DNA from: Aldehydirespirator sp965203635
Lineage (GTDB): Bacteria > Actinomycetota > Acidimicrobiia > Acidimicrobiales > Aldehydirespiratoraceae
Direction: 5' to 3'
Length of the DNA: 64,000 nt
NCBI GenBank assembly: GCA_965203635.1
Contig: OZ241903.1
Coordinates: forward strand, 3,162,001 to 3,226,000
Shown in pieces: positions 33,296-40,729 of this stretch (the first letter of the stretch is position 1; each line of letters begins with the position of its first letter). The translations under genes were made by a program, and so were the position numbers. The notes beneath the pieces were generated by a model that had not been told where the DNA came from, did no database searches, and was given only the letters and a program-made list of their open reading frames with translations.

Positions 33296-33499
33296 ATGGC
33301 GATGACACTCAGGTTGACCGAGGAGGAGCAGGACGCTCTGCGGACGCGGGCCGCTCTCGACGGCACGTCCATGCAGGAGGCGGTCCGGCGGGCGGTGCGC
33401 GAGTACGTCGCCAGGGCTGAGCATCGCGACCGGGTCGCCGCCGCCGCCGACGCGATCATGGAACGCCACGCCGACGCGCTCCGGCGGCTGGGCGAGTGA
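33296..33499 (+). CDS. ribbon-helix-helix antitoxin of a Doc module
   Basis: A 67-aa protein. Strand MTLRLTEEEQDAL is followed by TSMQEAVRRAVREYVARAE, the RHH pattern of CopG-type regulators. A short C-terminal helix (~48-65) would wrap and neutralise the toxin. A TATCGATTTGATACCATATTG AT-rich segment just upstream (33271-33291) fits a promoter/operator with the palindrome-like GATATCGATTTGATACC. It overlaps the toxin gene by 4 nt (GTGA). Confidence 0.82.
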   Translation: MAMTLRLTEEEQDALRTRAALDGTSMQEAVRRAVREYVARAEHRDRVAAAADAIMERHADALRRLGE

Positions 33500-33900
33500 G
33501 CCCCAGCTTCGAGTACCTCGACACCGAGGACCTCCTGGAACTGGCCCGCCGGTTGCTCGGCGAGCCTCCGCCCGTGCGGGATGTCGGACTTCTCGGGGCA
33601 GCCGCGGCGCGACCCCAGGCCTCAGCGTTCGGCGAGGACGCTTACCCGGACGTCTGGACCAAAGCCGGCGCGCTGCTGCACTCGATCGTCAACAGCCACC
33701 CCCTCATCGACGGCAACAAGCGCCTCGGCTGGCTCGCGGCGTCCGTCTTCCTGGAGCTCAACGACGCCAGCGTGCGCGCAGCCGCCAACGACGACGTGTA
33801 TGAACTCGTCATGGCCGTGGCCGCCGGTGCCCCGAGCGTTGACGACATCGCAGCCGAGCTGCGGCGCATGCACGGGCAACCGGGTACCGGACGGGACTGA
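33496..33900 (+). CDS. doc: Doc-type Fic toxin (death on curing family)
   Basis: A 134-aa toxin starting GTG 33496. The shortened Fic loop HPLIDGNKRLGW (~69-80) is the Doc signature (His, Asp, Gly-Asn-Lys-Arg). P1 Doc phosphorylates and inactivates EF-Tu instead of AMPylating. Length matches Doc (~126-135 aa). It is paired with the RHH antitoxin, an alternative partner to Phd. The module lies immediately beside tRNA-Cys. It looks intact. Confidence 0.88.
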   Translation: MSPSFEYLDTEDLLELARRLLGEPPPVRDVGLLGAAAARPQASAFGEDAYPDVWTKAGALLHSIVNSHPLIDGNKRLGWLAASVFLELNDASVRAAANDDVYELVMAVAAGAPSVDDIAAELRRMHGQPGTGRD

Positions 33901-33930
33901 CGGAACCCTGCCTGCCGACCCGGGCGGCTG

Positions 33931-34458
33931 TCAGCGGAGCCTGGTGCGGGCCACTACCGCCGCGGTCACCGAGGCCGCTCCCGCGTCGCGCAGGCAGGCT
34001 GCCACCGCGTTCAAGGTGGTGCCGGTGAGCACCACATCGTCGACCACCACGATGTGGCGTCCGGCCACCGGCCCACCAGCCCTGTAGCCCGCCGACGCCA
34101 CCACCTCGGCCCGGCGCTCGGGCTCCAGATGGCGCATACGCGGCGTGGGGTTGCTCTTCACGACGAGGCTCGGCCGGCACTCCCCCGCCCCGGCGGCGGC
34201 CAGCGCCAACGCGAGCATCTTGGCGAGACCCGGCCGATCACCGTTGCCGGCCGGCACCGGCCCCGACGGCACCGGCACCACCAGACGGGGCAGACCGCCG
34301 TCCGCCTCCGGCAGGGCCGTCGCCAGGCTCGCGAACCGCTCGGCCAGCTCCGACGCGGCCTCAGGATCACGCTTGTCCTTGGCCCGGTGGACCAGCTCGC
34401 CGATCCCGGTGCGCTCGTCACGGTCGGGCTGCCAGTAGTCGCCGAGCACCAGGAGCAT
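33931..34458 (-). CDS. ComF-like phosphoribosyltransferase
   Basis: A 175-aa protein from ATG 34458, which has GGGAG 8 nt upstream; a start at 34521 is possible, while anything earlier would enter tRNA-Gly. The PRPP-binding loop VVVDDVVLTGTTLNAVA (~133-149) is diagnostic of type I PRTases. The N-terminal zinc-finger part of ComF is absent. LLVLGDYWQPDRDERTGIG opens the protein and RHLEPERR lies in the middle. ComF helps natural DNA uptake in some bacteria. Its role here is unknown. It lies just downstream of tRNA-Gly on the same strand. Confidence 0.75.
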   Translation of the reverse strand: MLLVLGDYWQPDRDERTGIGELVHRAKDKRDPEAASELAERFASLATALPEADGGLPRLVVPVPSGPVPAGNGDRPGLAKMLALALAAAGAGECRPSLVVKSNPTPRMRHLEPERRAEVVASAGYRAGGPVAGRHIVVVDDVVLTGTTLNAVAACLRDAGAASVTAAVVARTRLR

Positions 34459-34524
34459 CGTGACGGCTCCCTCGCCGAGCCCCGCTCCGACCTCCACGCG
34501 GAGGGCTCCGGCGGTATCCATCCG

Positions 34525-34597
34525 AGCGGACGACCGGCTTCGAACCGGCGACCTCAACCTTGGCAAGGTTGCGCTCTACCAACTGAGCTACGTCCGC
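34525..34597 (-). tRNA. tRNA-Gly(GCC)
   Basis: The reverse strand gives a 73-nt cloverleaf. The acceptor GCGGACG pairs with CGTCCGC (discriminator T/U). The D arm is GCTC/GAGC. The anticodon stem AACCT... has loop TTGCCAA with anticodon GCC, and the T arm is GCCGG-TTCGAAG-CCGGT (last pair G-T). No CCA is encoded. Confidence 0.93.
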
Positions 34598-34780
34598 GGG
34601 ATGGACGATCCTACCGCCGCACCCCGAGGGCCACGCCCCTGGAACGGGCGCTGACCGGTACGAGCCCGTCACGCCGCGACGTTGCGTCCCCCGCTCTTGT
34701 TCGCTGCGACCTGAGGGCCGCTCAGGCCACGGCCTCGCCCGTATGGGCCGGATTCGTGCGTCTACCCGCTCGGCCTCCGG

Positions 34781-35008
34781 CTAGCCGGGCTCCGGCGGGC
34801 GCAGATCGATGCTCAGGCGCAGGACGCCGTCCTCCATCGTGGCCTCGGCGTCGCCGATCATGGCGAAGTCCTGGAAGTCCAGCTGGGCCTGCTCCAGGAA
34901 GTGCCGCCGCTCCTCCCCCGCCACCGGCGGAAGGTTGCGGCGCTTCACCCCCGCGGCACGCTCGCGGAAGCGCTCGATCAGGGCGTCGGCGTCGAAATCC
35001 TCAGTCAC
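34781..35008 (-). CDS. small conserved-looking acidic/basic protein
   Basis: A 75-aa protein from GTG 35008, starting TEDFDADALIERFRERAAGV. The middle is KRRNLPPVAGEERRHFLEQA, and the end is strand-rich (FAMIGDAEATMEDGVLRLSI). It is soluble and contains no known domain. It sits 10 bp downstream of the membrane protein that follows the cystathionine-synthase-family gene, hence probably the last gene of the metX operon. Function unknown. Confidence 0.6.
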   Translation of the reverse strand: MTEDFDADALIERFRERAAGVKRRNLPPVAGEERRHFLEQAQLDFQDFAMIGDAEATMEDGVLRLSIDLRPPEPG

Positions 35009-35018
35009 GGCCGCCAAT

Positions 35019-35609
35019 CTAGACCGAACGCTGCTCGCCGTTCTCCTCGTTGAACTTCCAGACAGACGACTCGTCCACGGAGTCCCAATCGGACTCCTGC
35101 GGGGAGTCGTCGGCGGCGGACTCGGAACCCCGTTGCGGAGCCACCCTCGAACGCAGCCGGAGGAGCGCCTCGCGCACCATCGCCCCGAAGCCGCCCTCCG
35201 ACGAGTCCTCCCCCGGCTCGCCCTCGCCGGCTTCCTCCCCAGCCGCTTCAGCGCCGCCCCCGACCTCACCGGACAACCCGGCCGATCCGGCGCCGGCCAG
35301 CCTCAAGCGCCGGCGGGGGCTGGTGTGCCGGAGGTAGAACCCCAGCAGAACCGTCATCGCGCCCGCGATCGTCCAAAGGGCGATCACCACCGCATCGATC
35401 CGCTCGCTGCTCTCACGGTCGACCAGACGCCGGTCCGGATCGGCCTCCACCTCGGACTGGGCCGAGTCAACCACCCGCAGAACGTCCGACCCCTCAGCGC
35501 CGACCACTCCCCCGCCGGTGCCATCGGCAGCCGAGACCGGCGAGGCCGCCAGCAGCCACAACGCAACTGCCAGCAGCGGTGCAGCCACCAGACCTCTGCT
35601 CAAACGCAC
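35019..35609 (-). CDS. secreted/membrane-anchored protein with acidic tail
   Basis: A 196-aa protein from GTG 35609. A signal peptide (1-27, ending SPVSAADG) is followed by a ~50-residue extracytoplasmic segment. A single helix (~75-97, AVVIALWTIAGAMTVLLGFYL) is followed by a basic RHTSPRRRLRL stop-transfer segment. The cytoplasmic tail is Gly/Glu-rich and very acidic (~115-196). Family unknown. It starts 11 bp after the cystathionine-synthase-family gene stop, so it is presumably cotranscribed. Its frame read further upstream is only the shadow of that gene. Confidence 0.65.
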   Translation of the reverse strand: MRLSRGLVAAPLLAVALWLLAASPVSAADGTGGGVVGAEGSDVLRVVDSAQSEVEADPDRRLVDRESSERIDAVVIALWTIAGAMTVLLGFYLRHTSPRRRLRLAGAGSAGLSGEVGGGAEAAGEEAGEGEPGEDSSEGGFGAMVREALLRLRSRVAPQRGSESAADDSPQESDWDSVDESSVWKFNEENGEQRSV

Positions 35610-35620
35610 GGCGCCCGACG

Positions 35621-36829
35621 CTACCGATCCGCCGACGGAACGATCTCTTCCACCCGGTCCAACGCGCCGATCACGTCGGCTACCACATCGTCGGTGTGCT
35701 CCAGCCCCGCGGAGAACCGGACCGTTCCCGGGCCGATGCCGATCGCCTCCAGCTCGGCGGGAAGCAGGCTCACATGGGTAGTCGACGCCGGATGGGTGAC
35801 CAGGCTCTCCGGGCCGCCCAGCGAGGTGGCGAACTGCACCACCCGGACCTCCTCCATGAACAGGCGGCCGGCCTCGTACCCGCCCCGCAGCTCGAAGGTG
35901 GCCAGGCCCCCGGCCAACTCCATCTGCTTGGCGGCCAGCTCGTGCTGGGGATGCGACTCCAAGCCCGGGTAGTAGACGGCCTCCACCGCGGGATGGCCCT
36001 CCAGCGCCTCGGCCAGCGCAGTGGCGGTGTCGGTCTGCTGCCGCAGTCGCACCGCCAACGTGCGGATCCCCCTCAAAGCGTTCAGGGCGTCGAACGGCGA
36101 GGCCGCCGCACCGTGGAGCACCGCGTAGCTCCACAGCCACGCCAGCAACTCCTCGCTGCCGGCCACCACCCCGATGGTGGCGTCGTTGTGACCGGCGATG
36201 GCCTTGGTGGCCGAGTGCACCACGAGATCGACCCCGAACTCGGCCGGCCGCTGGGCCAGCGGCGTGGCGAACGTCGAGTCGACCACCGTCATCGGCCCGG
36301 CGATGGCCCCCACCTCGGCCAGATCGATCACGTCCAGCTTGGGGTTGGCCGGCGACTCCGCGATCACCAGCACCGTGCGGCCACCAATGACGGCCTCGGC
36401 GAAGGCGCCGGGCTCGGTGCCGTCGACGAAGGTCACGCCGATGCCGAAGCGGGGACAGGCCGTCTGCAGCAGCAGCTGCGTACCGCCGTAGAGCTGGCGC
36501 TGGGCCACGATGTGGTCGCCGCTGGAGCAAAGCCCCAGCACGATGGCGCTCAGCGCGCCCATGCCCGAGGCGAACGCCCGGGCCGACTCGGTGCCCTCCA
36601 GGTCGGCCACCACGTCCTCGAACGCCTTGACGGTCGGGTTGCCGTAGCGGGTGTAGAACCGCGTCGAGTGGGTGTCGACGGCCAGGTCGCGGGCCTCCGA
36701 GACGCTGGCCGCGGTGAAGGTGGAAGTGGCCCACAGGATCGGAGCCAGCGCGTTCTGGTTGTCGTCCCGCCCGGCCCGGATCGCTCGGGTGTGGGCGTGG
36801 AGACCGCCCGTGGTCGGCTCGTCAGCCAT
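35621..36829 (-). CDS. PLP-dependent Cys/Met metabolism enzyme (cystathionine gamma-synthase / O-acetylhomoserine sulfhydrylase)
   Basis: A 402-aa Cys_Met_Meta_PP (PF01053) enzyme. Conserved features include FYTRYGNPTVKAFE (~57-70), the SGMGALSAIVLGL loop (~88-100) and YGGTQLL. The Schiff-base lysine lies in HSATKAIAGHND (~206-217), and the C-terminal SLGGPESLVTHPASTTH segment positions the substrate. With metX immediately upstream (8-nt overlap), it would convert O-acetylhomoserine to cystathionine or directly to homocysteine. Sequence alone does not separate the two. Both lie behind a SAM riboswitch, fitting methionine synthesis. Confidence 0.9.
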   Translation of the reverse strand: MADEPTTGGLHAHTRAIRAGRDDNQNALAPILWATSTFTAASVSEARDLAVDTHSTRFYTRYGNPTVKAFEDVVADLEGTESARAFASGMGALSAIVLGLCSSGDHIVAQRQLYGGTQLLLQTACPRFGIGVTFVDGTEPGAFAEAVIGGRTVLVIAESPANPKLDVIDLAEVGAIAGPMTVVDSTFATPLAQRPAEFGVDLVVHSATKAIAGHNDATIGVVAGSEELLAWLWSYAVLHGAAASPFDALNALRGIRTLAVRLRQQTDTATALAEALEGHPAVEAVYYPGLESHPQHELAAKQMELAGGLATFELRGGYEAGRLFMEEVRVVQFATSLGGPESLVTHPASTTHVSLLPAELEAIGIGPGTVRFSAGLEHTDDVVADVIGALDRVEEIVPSADR

Positions 36830-38045
36830 CGTGGACCTCCTCCAGGAAGCTGCTCACAGGACCGTGCAGTAGCTCGTGCTCGAGCAGGAACCCGTCGTGG
36901 CCCTCGTCGCTGTCGATGAACACGCGGCGGCAGTCCCCTCCGCCGGCGAGGATCCCGTCGGTGAGCTCCTGCTGCTCATGGGGCGGGTACAGGCGGTCGC
37001 TGGTGACCGACGCGGTGAGCACCGGCACGTCGATGCGGCCCAGCGCGGCGGCGATGCCGCCCCGTCCCCGCCCGATGTCGTGCAGGTCCATCGACCGGTT
37101 GAGCACCACATAGGTGTTGGCGTCGAAGCGCCGTACCAGCTTCTGGCCGTGATGGTCCAGATAAGACTCCATCTGGAAGCGGCCCCACAGGTCGAAGTCC
37201 TCCTCCGGGTCGTGCAGCCGCCGCCCGAACCGGCGCTCGAAGGACTCGCCGGACCGGTAGGTCACCTGGGCGATCTGGCGGGCCACCGCCAGACCCATCC
37301 AGGGTCCCTCGGGCTTGTCGTAGTAGTCGCCGTCGTGCCAGCCACCGTCGGTGGCGATGGCCAGCCGCTCCACCGCGCTCCAGGCGAGCTGCAGGGCGCT
37401 GGCCGCGGCGCAGGTGGCCAGGGGCAGGATCGACCGCACCCTCCTGGGGTACATGGCCGCCCATTCCAGGACCTGCATGCCTCCCATCGAGCCGCCGGTC
37501 ACTCCGAGCCAGCGACGGATCCCGAGATGGTCGGCCAGAATGGCCTGGGCCCGGACCATGTCGCGGATCGTCACCACCGGGAAGCGGGGCCCGTAGCGCC
37601 GGCCGTCGGCCGGGTCGACGTCGGCGGGGCCGGTCGTGCCCTGGCAGCCGCCCACCACGTTGCTGCACACCACGAAGTAGCGGTCGGTGTCGATCGCCCT
37701 GCCCGGGCCGATCATCTCGGACCACCAGCCCGCAGTGGGATGGGCCGGGCCGCTGTCACCGGCCGCGTGCGAGTCCCCGGTGAGCGCGTGGCACACCAGC
37801 ACCGCGTTGGAGGCCTGCTCGTCGAGCCGGCCCCAGGTCTCGTAGGCCAGCCGCACCTCGGTCAGCCGGCCGCCCCACTCCAGCGCGAAGGGCCTCCCGT
37901 CGGTGATGGTCACGAACCGGCGGTCGCCGGCGGGGTCGCCGGGCTGCCAGGCGCCGGTGACGGGCAGCCCGGCCGGGAAGCGCCCCCCGGGGCCGGCACG
38001 CCCGCCCGCGGGAGTCGGAGGCTCGATGTGGGAACCTGCGCTCAA
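36822..38045 (-). CDS. metX: homoserine O-acetyltransferase
   Basis: A 407-aa alpha/beta-hydrolase-fold acyltransferase. The nucleophile elbow is GGSMGGMQVLEW (Ser ~184). The Asp and His of the triad lie in the C-terminal part (VTSDRLYPPHEQ and DSDEGHDGFLLE). LVCHALTGDSHAAG is typical of MetX at ~85-98. It acetylates homoserine with acetyl-CoA, the first committed methionine step. ATG 38045 is ~120 nt downstream of the SAM aptamer. It overlaps the next gene by 8 nt. N-terminal ~30 residues are Gly/Pro-rich and poorly conserved. Confidence 0.92.
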   Translation of the reverse strand: MSAGSHIEPPTPAGGRAGPGGRFPAGLPVTGAWQPGDPAGDRRFVTITDGRPFALEWGGRLTEVRLAYETWGRLDEQASNAVLVCHALTGDSHAAGDSGPAHPTAGWWSEMIGPGRAIDTDRYFVVCSNVVGGCQGTTGPADVDPADGRRYGPRFPVVTIRDMVRAQAILADHLGIRRWLGVTGGSMGGMQVLEWAAMYPRRVRSILPLATCAAASALQLAWSAVERLAIATDGGWHDGDYYDKPEGPWMGLAVARQIAQVTYRSGESFERRFGRRLHDPEEDFDLWGRFQMESYLDHHGQKLVRRFDANTYVVLNRSMDLHDIGRGRGGIAAALGRIDVPVLTASVTSDRLYPPHEQQELTDGILAGGGDCRRVFIDSDEGHDGFLLEHELLHGPVSSFLEEVHDG

Positions 38046-38163
38046 CCTTGCTCCTCGTCGCCGGTGCTCGGCGCCGTCGCTCCGCCTGGATCGACGACCG
38101 GCTCCCGGACCGGATACTCAAGGGCCAGTGACTTCGGGGGTGTTCCCCTGAGGACACTTGGTT

Positions 38164-38270
38164 GCGCCGGCTGGCCGGCGCCGCATCCCCGCCCGGAGAC
38201 GGGATGGCACCTTGGGTGTCCGCCCCAGGTTGCCGGGCCCGACCCGGGGGCCGGACCGCTCTTGATGACG
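38164..38270 (-). ncRNA. SAM riboswitch candidate (SAM-I/IV clan) upstream of metX
   Basis: On the minus strand the leader contains the SAM-clan landmarks in order: CATCAAGAG (38267-38259), a GC arm, CCCGGCAACC (ending near 38228), AAGGTGCCA (38213-38205), a P4-like hairpin ATCCCGTC-TCC-GGGCGGGGAT, and a closing GATG that pairs with the initial CATC. A perfect 8-bp hairpin GCGCCGGC-CA-GCCGGCGC (38181-38164) follows as expression platform, without a T-run. Position before metX fits feedback by S-adenosylmethionine. Subclass (SAM-I or IV) cannot be decided by eye. Confidence 0.78.
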
Positions 38271-38330
38271 TGACCCGCGAGGGTCGCCGACCAGTCTAGG
38301 CCGATACAGCAGCCGAAACGCCGCGGCCGG

Positions 38331-39548
38331 TTAGACGCCGTGGACCAGGTCCCGCAGGCGGGCGTCGTTGGAGAACATCTCCACGATCGGCTCGTCGAGC
38401 TCGAGACGCCGCTGGAGCCGCTTCACGTCGAGCTCCTCGTCCCACAGCGACAGCGTGACGACGACGCCGGACTCGCCCGCCCGGGCCGTGCGACCGGCCC
38501 GGTGCACATAGGTCTTGTGATCCGACGGCGGGTCGTACTGCACCACGATGTCGACATCGTCGACGTGGATGCCCCGGGCGGCCACATCGGTGGCCACCAG
38601 CACCGGAAGGCCGCCCTCTATGAACTGCCGCAGGGACTTCTCGCGGGCCGCCTGGCGCAGGTCGCCGTGGATCGGCGCGGCCTTGACGCCCTCGCGCCGC
38701 AGGTCGCGGGCCAACCGGTCGGCGGCCACCTTGGTGCGGGTGAACACCAGCGTGCGCCGGGCCGTGCCGGCGATGGCGGCGGCCACCTTCACCTTGTCGA
38801 GCTTGTGGACGCCCACGAAGCGGTGGACCATCTCGGCCACGGTGATCTCACGGGGCGCCACCGAGTGCATCGAAGGCTTGCTCTGGTAGCGCCTGATCAG
38901 CGAGTCGACGGCACCGTCGAGGGTGGCCGAGAACAGCAGGGTCTGGTGGCCGCTCTCGACGTTGCGCAGGATCCACTCCACCTGGGGCAGGAAGCCCATG
39001 TCGGCCATCCGGTCGGCCTCGTCCACCACCACATGGCGCACGGCCCGCAGGCTCACCGCGCCCCGGTCGATCAGGTCGATCATCCGGCCAGGCGTGGCCA
39101 CCGCCAGGTCGACACCGTCGCGCAGCCGGGCGATCTGCTTGTCGATGGGCGCCCCGCCGTAGATGGCGAGCACCCGGCGACGGACCGCGGCCGCGGGAGC
39201 GGCCAGCTCGTCGCAGATCTGGTTGGCCAGCTCGCGGGTGGGAGCGAGCACCAGGCCGGTGGGCGAGCCGGGCTCGGACCGGGGAAGCCGCTGAAGAATG
39301 GGCAGGCCGAAGGCGAGCGTCTTTCCCGAACCGGTCTTGGCCTTGCCGCACACGTCGCGGCCGGCCAGCGCATCAGGGATGGCGAGCGCCTGGATCGGGA
39401 ACGGGGCGGTGATGCCCCGCGCCGCCAGCGCCACCACGATCTCGTCGCATAACCCGAGGTCAGCGAAGGTGCCGGATCCGGCCGGGACCGGCTCAGAGGC
39501 GTCGGCTCCCAGAGAGCGAACATCTACGAGCGGATCAGAAAGGGTCAT
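38331..39548 (-). CDS. DEAD-box ATP-dependent RNA helicase
   Basis: A 405-aa helicase core (ATG 39548; GTG 39557 possible). Motifs: Q-motif FPIQALAIP, Walker A AKTGSGKT (~72-79), motif Ia PTRELANQI, motif II VDEADR (DEAD box), motif III SATLDG, motif V TDVAARGIH and motif VI HRAGRTAR. The protein is nearly minimal, with no long RNA-binding tail. It unwinds short RNA duplexes in ribosome assembly, decay or cold adaptation. It is divergent from adenosine deaminase, 38 bp apart. Confidence 0.92.
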   Translation of the reverse strand: MTLSDPLVDVRSLGADASEPVPAGSGTFADLGLCDEIVVALAARGITAPFPIQALAIPDALAGRDVCGKAKTGSGKTLAFGLPILQRLPRSEPGSPTGLVLAPTRELANQICDELAAPAAAVRRRVLAIYGGAPIDKQIARLRDGVDLAVATPGRMIDLIDRGAVSLRAVRHVVVDEADRMADMGFLPQVEWILRNVESGHQTLLFSATLDGAVDSLIRRYQSKPSMHSVAPREITVAEMVHRFVGVHKLDKVKVAAAIAGTARRTLVFTRTKVAADRLARDLRREGVKAAPIHGDLRQAAREKSLRQFIEGGLPVLVATDVAARGIHVDDVDIVVQYDPPSDHKTYVHRAGRTARAGESGVVVTLSLWDEELDVKRLQRRLELDEPIVEMFSNDARLRDLVHGV

Positions 39549-39586
39549 CAGACCCACAAGGCTACCGTTGTAGGATCCCGAATCCC

Positions 39587-40693
39587 GTGAACGCTGTCGA
39601 GGTCGGCCCTCCCACCGCCGGTCGCATCCGCGGCGCCCCCAAGGTCGTGCTCCACGACCATCTCGACGGCGGGCTGCGCCCCGAGACCATCATCGAGCTT
39701 GCCGACGAGACTGGCTACACGGAGCTTCCCACCACTGATCCGGCCGGTCTGGCCGCCTGGATGCAGCGGGGCGCCAACCGCAAGGACCTGACCCTCTACC
39801 TGGAGACGTTCGCCCACACCGTCGGGGTGATGCAGACCCCCGAGGCCGTCGCCCGGGTGGCCCGCGAGTGCGCCGAGGACCTCGCGGCCGACGGGGTCGT
39901 GTACGCCGAGGTCAGGTTCGCGCCCGAGCTGCACGTCGAGCGGGGCCTCTCCCTCGACGGCGCCATCGAGGCGGTCCTCGAGGGATTCGCCCGGGGCAGC
40001 GCGGGCACCGATCTGACCGTCCGGGCGATCTGCACCGCCATGCGCCATCTGAACCGGTCAGCCGAGGTGGCCGAGGCCGCGGTCCGCTGGAGGGACCACG
40101 GTGTGGTGGCCTTCGACATCGCCGGGCCCGAGGACGGCTATCCGCCCGACGACCACCTCGACGCGTTCCAGTACTGCCACCGCGAGAACTTCCACATCAC
40201 GATCCACGCGGGCGAGGCCTACGGCCCCCGCTCCATCTGGAAGGCGCTGCAGTTCTGCGGCGCCGAGCGCCTCGGCCACGGCATCCGCATCATCGAGGAC
40301 ATCGCCACCGCCGGCGGCGGCGACCGCATCCTGGGCCGGCTGGCCCACTACATAAGGGACCGCCGCATCCCCTTGGAGGTGTGCCCCACCTCCAACGTCA
40401 ACACCGGGGTGTTCGCCTCGGTGGCGGAGCACCCGATAGACACCCTGGTCGATCTGCGGTTCCGGGTGACGGTCAACACCGACAACCGGCTGATGTCGAA
40501 CGTGTCGATGACCTCGGAGATGGCCGCCCTGGTCGATGCGTTCGGCTACGACTGGGCCCGCCTGCGGTGGCTGACGGTCAACGCCATGAAGTCGAGTTTC
40601 TTGCCTTTCCGAGAGCGACTCAAGATCATAGAGGGCATCATCAAGCCTCGATATGCTCCGCTGGAGGCGGCCCAGAGCGAGCCCCCGGCCTAA
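39587..40693 (+). CDS. add: adenosine deaminase
   Basis: A 368-aa enzyme starting GTG 39587. Zinc ligands are HDHLDG near the N-terminus (~22-27), HAGEAYG (~206-212, with the catalytic Glu) and the NTDNRLMSN region (~298-306). The CPTSNVNTG motif (~267-275) is diagnostic of adenosine/AMP deaminases. It converts adenosine to inosine in purine salvage. The nearby uracil phosphoribosyltransferase gene makes this a nucleoside/base salvage neighbourhood. Family length is typical. Confidence 0.93.
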   Translation: MNAVEVGPPTAGRIRGAPKVVLHDHLDGGLRPETIIELADETGYTELPTTDPAGLAAWMQRGANRKDLTLYLETFAHTVGVMQTPEAVARVARECAEDLAADGVVYAEVRFAPELHVERGLSLDGAIEAVLEGFARGSAGTDLTVRAICTAMRHLNRSAEVAEAAVRWRDHGVVAFDIAGPEDGYPPDDHLDAFQYCHRENFHITIHAGEAYGPRSIWKALQFCGAERLGHGIRIIEDIATAGGGDRILGRLAHYIRDRRIPLEVCPTSNVNTGVFASVAEHPIDTLVDLRFRVTVNTDNRLMSNVSMTSEMAALVDAFGYDWARLRWLTVNAMKSSFLPFRERLKIIEGIIKPRYAPLEAAQSEPPA

Positions 40694-40729
40694 CCCCCTC
40701 TCCCGTCCCCGAACTGAGGACACTCAGCC

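Noticed and set aside
34598..34780. Extra gene between tRNA-Gly and the small protein
   Set aside because: Only short frames without RBS or similarity are found; left as non-coding.
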